DNA from: JANNRR01 sp031401675 | Lineage (GTDB): Bacteria; Pseudomonadota; Alphaproteobacteria; Rhodobacterales; Rhodobacteraceae | Assembly (NCBI GenBank): GCA_031401675.1 | Contig: JANNRR010000065.1 | Location: 1-24,131, forward strand | Direction of reading: 5' to 3' | Length of the DNA: 24,131 nt | In this document: positions 1-5,747 of the stretch, in pieces | Position numbering within the stretch: the first letter of the stretch is position 1 | Layout of the letters: the number at the start of each line of letters is the position of its first letter | The notes under the pieces: generated by a model | The model's input: the letters and a program-made list of their open reading frames with translations, nothing else | Told to the model about the DNA's origin: nothing | Database searches by the model: none | Position numbers and translations under genes: made by a program

Positions 1-577
1 AGGCCATCGTTTCGGGGCGAATGGGTGCCACTTCTGGCAGGTTTTCCGTGTCGCGCGATGCCATGTAAGTGACCCTTTCAGACGCTTTCAGGGCGTGTTC
101 CCCATGCCCGCTCATGAAGGAAATTTCGCTCCGGTCGCCCCTGCCTTGGGCATAGGCGATGCAGATCAGCCCGGCGTCGGACAGTTCGGCCAAAGCCCGC
201 TGACAGGCGCGCAAGGACACGCCAGACGCATGGGCGAGTGTTTCAACCTTGGGATTGCAGAAGCCCGTTTCGTGGTTTGCGAAGTCATCGCAGAGGCTCC
301 ACGCAACCATGCGGGCGGGATACGACAGGTTCACGTCCCGACGGATCGAACGCTTCCAGTCGTTTCGGGCCAGTTTCCAGTTGCCGTTCCGGTCGATCCG
401 CCTTGCAGGGTCGGGGGCATCGGTGTAATGTTCAGCCTGAAGCTGACTTGCTTTGTCCATAGCCCCGGATGCGCCCGCCAGCGCGCCGGGGTTTTCGTTT
501 TCAACGGACGGCGCAAGGTTCGCCTTACCCCGATTTTCCCCAATGAATTCAACGCGCGAAAACTCGCGGTTCGTCAT
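1..577 (-). CDS. Helix-turn-helix (replication-initiator-like) protein, 3' end outside window
   Basis: The minus-strand frame is open from an ATG at 577 to the left edge, so only the first 192 codons are visible and the gene is incomplete. Residues about 75-145 read like a winged helix-turn-helix of the HTH_36 type: a Trp-rich lead (NWKLARNDWKRSIRRD), then a segment with YPARMVAWSLCD, CNPKVETLAHASGVSLRACQ and RALAELSDAGLI. Such domains are common in phage and plasmid replication or regulatory proteins and bind DNA. The start is uncertain. The ATG at 577 has no clear Shine-Dalgarno sequence; an in-frame ATG at 460 would give a protein 39 residues shorter but keep the whole domain. The frame is also open upstream of 577, where a GGAGGA at about 609-616 has no start codon at a useful distance. 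It probably belongs to a prophage or integrated element lying left of the window; the exact role is unknown. Confidence 0.7.
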   Translation of the reverse strand, partial: MTNREFSRVEFIGENRGKANLAPSVENENPGALAGASGAMDKASQLQAEHYTDAPDPARRIDRNGNWKLARNDWKRSIRRDVNLSYPARMVAWSLCDDFANHETGFCNPKVETLAHASGVSLRACQRALAELSDAGLICIAYAQGRGDRSEISFMSGHGEHALKASERVTYMASRDTENLPEVAPIRPETMA

Positions 578-611
578 TGCAAGCGATTGATTTACGGCGG
601 ATTTTCGATAT

Positions 612-630
612 CCTCCAGGCCTACCAAACC
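612..630 (+). repeat. Candidate attachment-site core, left copy (tRNA 3'-end-like)
   Basis: The sequence cctccaggcctaccaaacc matches 4021-4039 at 18 of 19 positions in the same orientation. It reads like the end of a tRNA: T-stem side CCTCC, acceptor strand GGCCTA, then CCA. No complete cloverleaf is present upstream. Tyrosine recombinases often use tRNA 3' ends as attachment sites, and the right copy sits just upstream of an intact integrase gene, so this may be an attachment core or a relic of one. That function is inferred. Confidence 0.45.
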
Positions 631-656
631 TATTGATTTTGAATGTTTTTTTCGAA

Positions 657-691
657 GGTGGGCGCAAAGGTGGGCGCAATGTTGCGCCCAC
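657..691. repeat. Tandem GGTGGGCGCAA repeats plus an inverted copy
   Basis: GGTGGGCGCAA occurs at 657-667 and again at 669-679, a 12-base period. The second copy forms a perfect 20-bp palindrome (TGGGCGCAATGTTGCGCCCA, 671-690) with the adjoining inverted copy. The arrangement suggests a protein-binding site or iteron-like element in front of the minus-strand HTH gene. A terminator is less likely because no T-run follows on either strand. Confidence 0.5.
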
Positions 692-850
692 GCTATCGTT
701 GCCAGGCTGTAGGACTACCAGTGCGATAGACGAGTGCTTCGAGTCGGAACGCGGATCGACGAAGCCGCGAACTGCCCAAGGTCATGTAGTCCAAGGACGT
801 TCTTTGGTCCTTGATTTCGCTTCTCTCGGTGCGAAGTAGCCTGCACCCTC

Positions 851-878
851 TTGATCATCACACTGAAACTGGTAAAAT
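851..878 (+). promoter_or_regulatory. Predicted promoter of the zinc-ribbon gene
   Basis: A TTGATC -35 box (851-856) is followed, after 16 bases, by a TAAAAT -10 box (873-878). The spacer contains CTGAAACTG at 863-871. The same nine bases sit at the same offset in the promoter before the nucleotidyltransferase gene (1647-1655). The gene's GAGGAG ribosome binding site (892-897) lies just downstream. Confidence 0.5.
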
Positions 879-906
879 TAACGCCCAAGCTGAGGAGTTT
901 TGCCTG

Positions 907-1206
907 ATGCTTTACTGTCCCGACTGCCGATTAGATACTGGTTTCGGCGGCTCGCAGCCGCTCGCCATGGACAATGCAGGTTTCAGTTTTACCCACCGAG
1001 GTGAACTTTATCGATGCCCGTCCTGCCTAAGAGAACGCGTTGTGCGTCAAGGTCTGGTTGGACCCAGTCAGGTCGATGAAGTTGTTAAAAATTTGCCGCA
1101 GACCGTGGTTTCCGAACCGAGTGGTCGGAATCATGGAAAGGCCGTAAAGAACTTGGCAGTTATCGGTGGGGCGGCATTACTGTTGGCCATGCTCACTTCG
1201 AAGTAG
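907..1206 (+). CDS. Small zinc-ribbon protein with C-terminal membrane segment
   Basis: A 99-residue protein starting at an ATG with a good GAGGAG ribosome binding site nine bases upstream; earlier in-frame starts lack one. Two Cys pairs, CPDC at residues 4-7 and CPSC near residues 38-41, look like a four-cysteine zinc ribbon. A hydrophobic stretch near the C terminus (NLAVIGGAALLLAML) suggests one membrane anchor, with the zinc ribbon on the N-terminal side. I do not recognise a family. It is the cargo gene between a predicted promoter and a convergent integrase remnant. By position it could be an accessory, possibly phage-related, function, but nothing in the sequence shows this. Confidence 0.7.
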   Translation: MLYCPDCRLDTGFGGSQPLAMDNAGFSFTHRGELYRCPSCLRERVVRQGLVGPSQVDEVVKNLPQTVVSEPSGRNHGKAVKNLAVIGGAALLLAMLTSK

Positions 1207-1361
1207 CGGTTGATCCATTTTTGTCCATCACGCCTTGTTCGTGTTGGGTTAGATTCCGAGTTGGGACATGAGTTCGACCCAAGAACCCTCGGTGCAAGAT
1301 CGACGTGCTGATTGTTTTACGCTCATTGACGGGTATCGATCAGTGCTGCAACCTTCGGAAT

Positions 1362-1556
1362 CTATGCACCCATGATGTTCCCTAAATCGATGCGGCCCAT
1401 CGCGGATTCCACCAGTTTACGGCGGTCCACGCTGCGGGTGTAAATCTCCGACGCTTTCGGATCACCATGGCCATGCAGGGCCATGATCTCGTACAGAGTA
1501 CAACCGGCCTCGGCCAGGATCGTGCCGACGGCCTTACGAATACCATGAGACCTCAC
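1362..1556 (-). pseudogene. C-terminal remnant of a tyrosine recombinase (integrase)
   Basis: This frame encodes only the last 62 or so residues of an integrase very similar to the one at 2762-3847. It keeps the HxxR motif (SHGIRK), the HGHGD segment and the nucleophile Tyr in EIYTR, but lacks the core-binding domain and first catalytic Arg. Bases 1386-1451 are identical to 2783-2848 over 66 positions, with scattered differences beyond. Homology ends at about 1553, and an in-frame stop lies a few codons further upstream. It is the truncated end of a second, related integrase left by deletion or replacement, and is unlikely to be functional. Confidence 0.85.
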
Positions 1557-1634
1557 TGTTAGGGTTCAATTGTGTACCCAGTGCATGTTGGGCGGGTGAA
1601 GCGGGAAGACCGGAGACCACAGTCGTCAGGTTTG

Positions 1635-1662
1635 TTGATTAAATATCTGAAACTGTTATGTT
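1635..1662 (+). promoter_or_regulatory. Predicted promoter of the nucleotidyltransferase gene
   Basis: TTGATT (1635-1640), a 16-base spacer and TATGTT (1657-1662) form a plausible sigma-70-type promoter. Its spacer carries CTGAAACTG at 1647-1655, matching the zinc-ribbon gene promoter in sequence and offset. If used, transcription would begin after the ATG at 1658, which favours the later start codon at 1703. Confidence 0.45.
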
Positions 1663-1701
1663 TGGTAACGTCGAACACAAAAGCAGGCCACACGTTACCA
1701 A
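1662..1701. promoter_or_regulatory. 10-bp inverted repeat at the expected transcription start, possible operator
   Basis: TTGGTAACGT (1662-1671) is exactly inverted as ACGTTACCAA (1692-1701), with 20 bases between. It overlaps the predicted -10 end and fills the leader up to the ATG pair at 1703/1706. It could bind a repressor or fold in the mRNA just before the start codon. No regulator for it is recognised in the window. Confidence 0.45.
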
Positions 1702-1702
1702 C

Positions 1703-2737
1703 ATGATGAATTACAATGAGTTGGACGCCAGAACGATCCGTGAGCGGGTCGATATGTCCCAGCTATGGGATGCCTGGATCAGCGCCGATGATCTGCGGCG
1801 GCACAGTTTCCGGGGTTCCCTGGGCTGGGAGGTCCGAAGCGGCCATGAGTATCTCTACAGCCGGAAACGCGGCGTGGTGAAATCACTGGGGCCCCGCAGT
1901 CCCGATACGGAACGGACACACAAAGCCTTCCATGAAGGCCGGGACGCCAACAAGGCCCGACTGGCGGCGTTATCCACCGAGATGGAGCGACAGGCCGCTG
2001 TGCTGCGATCCCTGAACGCCGGGCGGCTTCCGATCATGGCAGCACGGACGCTGCGGGCACTGAGGACCCATGACAAGAGTGCCACGATCCGGGTGATCGG
2101 AACAAACGCCTTGTATGCGTATGAGAGCCTGGCCGGGGTGGTGTTCAACACCGAGTCCACCGCTACCGGCGATGTGGACATCTTGGTCGATGACCGGAAC
2201 CGGTTGCGGTTGCTGACGGACGCGGAAGAACAGTTCGGCCTGACAAGGCTTGTACAACAGTCCGTTGACAAGTCGTTCCAATCGCGTGGGACGATGGACT
2301 TCCGACTGACCAATGACCGTGGCTACATGATCGAATTCGTTCGACCAGAACACGCACCGATCTACCGCATCATGCCCGGGGCCGACCCACTGGAGGCCGG
2401 AGACATCCGTCCAGCCCCAATCGTGGGGCTGCAATGGCTGGTCAATGCACCGGTGGTAGAAGTGATCGTTCTTGACGAACGCGGCTTCCCTGCCCCGATG
2501 CGGTGTGCTGATCCGCGATACTGGGCGGTTCACAAACTGTGGCTGTCAACAAGGGACGACCGTGATCCGCAAAAGAAGATAAGGGACCGGCAACAAGCCG
2601 ATATGATGCTGAAACTCATCTCCGAGCGACTCCCGCAATATCCTCTGGATCAGGGCTTTCAGCGGATATTGCCGAAAGAACTGTCGGATCATTTTGGCCG
2701 CAAGCAGGCAGCCCCTGACATACAACCATCGTGGTAA
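1703..2737 (+). CDS. Nucleotidyltransferase-fold protein (GSU2403-like)
   Basis: A 344-residue cytoplasmic protein. The central region has the hallmarks of a nucleotidyltransferase fold: a GT motif in VIGTNALYAYE (about 131-141) and the acidic pair in GDVDILVDD (Asp157 and Asp159), which would bind metal and nucleotide. It resembles the GSU2403/NTP_transf_8 family, whose reaction is not well established. The N-terminal 100 residues are helical and charged; the C-terminal part (from about 215) is family-specific. A longer start at 1658 exists, but the predicted promoter and inverted repeat lie across it, so 1703 (or 1706) is preferred. No strong Shine-Dalgarno precedes either. The gene converges on the integrase, with 24 bases between stop codons. 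Position and fold suggest accessory cargo, possibly a toxin or defence enzyme, but this is inference. Confidence 0.75.
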   Translation: MMNYNELDARTIRERVDMSQLWDAWISADDLRRHSFRGSLGWEVRSGHEYLYSRKRGVVKSLGPRSPDTERTHKAFHEGRDANKARLAALSTEMERQAAVLRSLNAGRLPIMAARTLRALRTHDKSATIRVIGTNALYAYESLAGVVFNTESTATGDVDILVDDRNRLRLLTDAEEQFGLTRLVQQSVDKSFQSRGTMDFRLTNDRGYMIEFVRPEHAPIYRIMPGADPLEAGDIRPAPIVGLQWLVNAPVVEVIVLDERGFPAPMRCADPRYWAVHKLWLSTRDDRDPQKKIRDRQQADMMLKLISERLPQYPLDQGFQRILPKELSDHFGRKQAAPDIQPSW

Positions 2738-2761
2738 GCCGACGACTTGGCCCCGCCTGTT

Positions 2762-3847
2762 TCACTCGATGATAGTACCCAGATCGATGCGGCCCATCGC
2801 GGATTCCACCAGTTTACGGCGGTCCACGCTGCGGGTGTAAATCTCCGATGCTTTCGGGTCGCCGTGACCGTGCACGGCCATGATCTCAAACTGGGTACAC
2901 CCGGCTTCGGCCAAGATCGCGCCGACGGCCTTACGAATACCATGAGACGACAGTTGATCCGGCAGCCCAGCGTCACGGCACCATGTACGGAAGCGGTTAC
3001 CGAAACCGTTCTTCGAGAACGGCTTGCCATAGTCGGTGATCAGGAAGGTCTTGTCCCCGGTGGTAGTGGCGTTGATGGCACGGGCCAAAGCATCCACCAG
3101 CGGCACCACCACTTTCGTGCGATCCTTGAACCCAGTCTTCTCCTGGACAAACGCCAGAAAGGGCTTCCCATCAATCGTCTGGATGTGTCCCGGCCCCAGC
3201 AAAACGAGATCGGATCGGCGGCAGGCGGTGATGATCAGGAGCGACAGAGCCAGGTGGGCCTTCTTGCCCACAGGATGCTTCTTGAAGAACGAACGAACTT
3301 CTTCGACCGTCCAGGGGCGGAAACCGTCGGTGACCTTGGAGTTGCCCTTCACATCCGACGACGGGTCTGTTGCGAGATACCCGATCTCGACGCCGAACTT
3401 GAACATCGCCCGGAGGGATTTCAACAGGTTGTTGGCCTGATGCGGGGTATCACGAAAGTCCTGCATGACGGCACGGATGTGACGCGCTTCGAGGGTCTGC
3501 ATCTGACCGTCCTTGAGTTTCGGCATCACCCGCCCGATAAGGTTCACACGCTGCTTGTGTGTGGCCGCAGCCAGCTTCTTGGCGTCCAACAGTTCGTCCA
3601 TGCGGCGGAAGTACAGATCGGCCAGATCGCCGAACGTGCCGGGCTGGTACCGGGACTGGGGGCGTTGCACCTGCGGCTTACGGATGTCCTGACCGGCCAT
3701 CAGTCTACGGTACGCGTCCTCGAAGGCCGGGTCCCCGGGCTTACCCGGCAGCGTGATGCGGGGTGCATCGCGGTCCTTGCGGAAGCGGTAACGCACGGTG
3801 CCGTGACGGGTCGTGTCCTCATAGATGCAGTCGCGAATCTTGGGCAT
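2762..3847 (-). CDS. Tyrosine recombinase / phage-type integrase
   Basis: A 361-residue site-specific recombinase. The start at 3847 is chosen for its GGGAGG ribosome binding site; the open frame reaches 4036, but the extra 63 residues look non-coding. Residues about 70-170 form the SAM-like core-binding domain, and 175-345 the catalytic domain. The active-site set is visible: Arg210 in TACRRSDL, Lys237 in QEKTGF, His302 and Arg305 in SSHGIRK, His328 in HGHGD, and the nucleophile Tyr337 in EIYTR. It is full length for the family and should be functional. It reads away from the candidate attachment core at 4021-4039, about 170 bases upstream of its start. A truncated close relative lies at 1362-1556. 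Confidence 0.9.
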   Translation of the reverse strand: MPKIRDCIYEDTTRHGTVRYRFRKDRDAPRITLPGKPGDPAFEDAYRRLMAGQDIRKPQVQRPQSRYQPGTFGDLADLYFRRMDELLDAKKLAAATHKQRVNLIGRVMPKLKDGQMQTLEARHIRAVMQDFRDTPHQANNLLKSLRAMFKFGVEIGYLATDPSSDVKGNSKVTDGFRPWTVEEVRSFFKKHPVGKKAHLALSLLIITACRRSDLVLLGPGHIQTIDGKPFLAFVQEKTGFKDRTKVVVPLVDALARAINATTTGDKTFLITDYGKPFSKNGFGNRFRTWCRDAGLPDQLSSHGIRKAVGAILAEAGCTQFEIMAVHGHGDPKASEIYTRSVDRRKLVESAMGRIDLGTIIE

Positions 3848-4020
3848 CTCAACGACCTCCCGCCTTGGTACGGCGATCTTGGCCCACGAGCGTTGGGGCC
3901 AGAATGTCATCGAACGAACGACCGGGGGCCTGACGAACCTCAACCGTGCATTGGGTTCTGGTGCCCACAGGATGTGCCCACCGGACAAATTATTCTTTGT
4001 CTTCTTATGGGGTGCCAGAA

Positions 4021-4039
4021 CCTCCGGGCCTACCAAACC
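4021..4039 (+). repeat. Candidate attachment-site core, right copy (tRNA 3'-end-like)
   Basis: The sequence cctccgggcctaccaaacc matches 612-630 in direct orientation with one mismatch, and similarity stops at both edges of the 19 bases. It reads like the CCTCC / GGGCCTA / CCA end of a tRNA, with no complete tRNA around it. Lying just upstream of the intact integrase gene, it is a good candidate for an element boundary, about 3.4 kb from the left copy. Confidence 0.45.
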
Positions 4040-4373
4040 GTTCCGATAGCGGAAATGCTCCTGTTGGGCTGGTCGAGAGGAAGAATGCCGGATGCTGGCA
4101 TTGTTCTCCTATCCAAATGCTTTGGGCTTGGCTTCAGCCGAATTATCGTCGCCCGGTCCGGCAGGTCTTCGCGCCGCTGCGTTGTTGCAGTTCCAAGCGT
4201 CACGTTCGCATCCGTGCGCTTCGTCACGACCTTCGGGGACCGGCCGCCCGGGCCGAGGCAGGGCCAATCCCGTCGCCCGCCGTGATCACCCCATTCGGGG
4301 CCACCAGACCCCGGATGACCGCAACCCTGGCTTCGAACACCAATGCGGCCCCGAACTCAACGCCGATGCACAT
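4030..4373 (-). other. Two small overlapping unrecognised open frames
   Basis: A 49-codon frame starts at an ATG at 4373 with an AGGA-type ribosome binding site and ends at 4224. A second frame of 65 codons starts with GTG at 4227, overlapping it as GTGA, and ends at 4030 inside the right att-like repeat. The first has a plausible hydrophobic protein pattern (CIGVEFGAALVFEARVAVI); neither matches a family I know. They may be remnants of a host gene cut by integration, or chance. Otherwise the stretch between the integrase start (3847) and the binding-protein gene (4582) shows only the att-like repeat and the palindromes at 4428-4456. Confidence 0.25.
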
Positions 4374-4427
4374 GTCCTGTCGCTCCTGCCCCGTTTCAGA
4401 CACACTCCGCAGGGCGCGTGAACCTGT

Positions 4428-4456
4428 GGCACGCGCAAACTGCGCAGTTGCGTGCC
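4428..4456. promoter_or_regulatory. Nested palindromes upstream of the CUT2 transporter operon
   Basis: GGCACGC (4428-4434) is inverted as GCGTGCC (4450-4456), and the perfect 12-bp palindrome AACTGCGCAGTT (4438-4449) lies between the arms, slightly off-centre. The site is 126 bases before the binding-protein start, so it could be an operator for a sugar-responsive regulator. No LacI-type regulator gene is visible in the window, so its partner is unknown. Confidence 0.4.
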
Positions 4457-4581
4457 GTCCGAATTAGCGGCTAGTGTCGCGTGGCGACGGACAACAAGAC
4501 CAGAGCAAAAGTCGCGCCTGCGCTGGCCGGACACGGTGGTTTTGCCCCGACGGCCTTTCACGAATACAACGGGAGGATACC

Positions 4582-5664
4582 ATGAAATCTCTGCTCACTC
4601 TGACGACGTCTGCGGTATTGCTGGCAGGCGCATCAAGCTATGCACTGGCCCAGGAAGGCACGTTGGGCAAAGCGGTCGGTGGCTACAGCTTTGACGACGC
4701 GGCCAAAGAGAATCCGGATACCAAGAACTTCAATTCGGCGGATGGTCACCTGACGTTCGCCATCGTGACCCATACGGCGGGCAACGGCTTCTTTGACCCA
4801 GTCTACACCGGGGCGCAGGTTGCCGCCAACGCGTTCGGCATCACGCTGGTCAAGCTCGGCTCCGAGGCTCCGGTCGATGACATCCCGCGCGAAATCGAGA
4901 TCCTGAACCAGATCATCCAGGACCCGACCATCGACGGGCTGATCCTGACCACGCCGCAAGAAGGTGCCTATGATGATATCGTCAAGGCTTTGCTCGACAA
5001 GGGCATTCCGGTCGCTACCACCAACTCGTTCGACGGCACCATCTACAACCGCGACGGCATCAGCCACACCGGTCAAAGCGCATCTGCCGCCTCGATCGGC
5101 GGCGCGGCACTGGCCAACTGCGTCATTGCTTCGGGCGCAACCGCTGGCTCCATCATCTTCCCGTCGCAAACAACGGCTGGCAACGTCGAAGTCAACAAGC
5201 GGGTGACCTTCGCATTTGAAGCCACCGTCAAGACGTTGAACGATGCCGGGGTCCTGGCGAACTTCACCGTCGACGCCGGGCCGGAAAACATCGGCATCCC
5301 GGTCAACGACGCCGACATCGCCGCATCGATCGTGACCTACATCGAATCGCGCGGCGACGTCGTCGGCATTTTCGGACCGAACGGCGCAGTGACGCCGGCA
5401 ATCGTCAATGCGGTGACGCAGACCGGTAAGCAAGGGCAGCTGTGTTCTTATGGCTACGACCTTGGCCCGACGCAACTGGAAGGTATCCGTACGGGTGCCC
5501 TGACCGGCTCCCTGGGACAGCAGCCGTTCGTGCAGGGCTTCTGGCCGGTGATGCAGCTCTACCTGCAGATCGACCGCGGCATTCAGGCAGCCAACGTCGA
5601 CACGCGGGCGCAGCTGGTCACCAAGGATCAGGTCGAAACGGTTGGCAAGCGGTTCGAGAACTGA
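4582..5664 (+). CDS. Ribose-type (CUT2) sugar ABC transporter substrate-binding protein
   Basis: A 360-residue periplasmic binding protein. The ATG at 4582 has a strong GGGAGG ribosome binding site five bases upstream. Residues 1-23 are a Sec signal peptide ending in ALA before QEG. The mature protein has the Peripla_BP_4 layout: a first beta-strand region (LTFAIVTHTAGNGFFDPVY), a middle with DGLILTTPQEGA and GIPVATTNSFDG, then a second lobe with GDVVGIFGPNGAVTPAIVNAV and YGYDLGPTQLEGIRTG. It would capture a monosaccharide or related polyol and deliver it to the permease encoded downstream. The ligand cannot be told from sequence. It is the first gene of a three-gene plus-strand operon, followed by a stem-loop at 5685-5721 that may raise its expression relative to the permease. 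Confidence 0.9.
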   Translation: MKSLLTLTTSAVLLAGASSYALAQEGTLGKAVGGYSFDDAAKENPDTKNFNSADGHLTFAIVTHTAGNGFFDPVYTGAQVAANAFGITLVKLGSEAPVDDIPREIEILNQIIQDPTIDGLILTTPQEGAYDDIVKALLDKGIPVATTNSFDGTIYNRDGISHTGQSASAASIGGAALANCVIASGATAGSIIFPSQTTAGNVEVNKRVTFAFEATVKTLNDAGVLANFTVDAGPENIGIPVNDADIAASIVTYIESRGDVVGIFGPNGAVTPAIVNAVTQTGKQGQLCSYGYDLGPTQLEGIRTGALTGSLGQQPFVQGFWPVMQLYLQIDRGIQAANVDTRAQLVTKDQVETVGKRFEN

Positions 5665-5684
5665 GCGACCTCGTGTGATGACAG

Positions 5685-5721
5685 ATCGGGTGGCGGCGGA
5701 GCAAACCGCCCGCCGCCCGAT
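5685..5721 (+). promoter_or_regulatory. Strong stem-loop between binding-protein and permease genes
   Basis: ATCGGGTGGCGGCGG (5685-5699) pairs with CCGCCCGCCGCCCGAT (5706-5721) with a bulge and one G-T pair, leaving a six-base loop. It lies 20 bases after the binding-protein stop. No T-run follows, so it is more likely an mRNA stabiliser or partial attenuator than a full terminator, as is common after binding-protein genes in ABC operons. Confidence 0.5.
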
Positions 5722-5747
5722 GATTTGATATGCCCGGGTGAGATGCA

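Larger units (their letters stand above)
578..906. other. Intergenic stretch between divergent HTH and zinc-ribbon genes
   Basis: No convincing gene is visible in this 329-base stretch. It holds the att-like repeat at 612-630, the GGTGGGCGCAA repeats with an adjoining palindrome at 657-691, a small inverted repeat (CAAGGAC at 792-798 with GTCCTTG at 807-813, loop 8), and the promoter at 851-878. The short open frames across it have no ribosome binding site and no family resemblance. Confidence 0.6.

Noticed and set aside
540..630. Complete tRNA gene ending at 627
   Set aside because: Only the 3' end looks tRNA-like; no matching 5' acceptor strand or anticodon arm is found upstream.
2747..4285. 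Long plus-strand open frame of 512 codons
   Set aside because: It is antisense to the integrase gene, which has a complete set of recombinase active-site residues; the translated frame has no family pattern.
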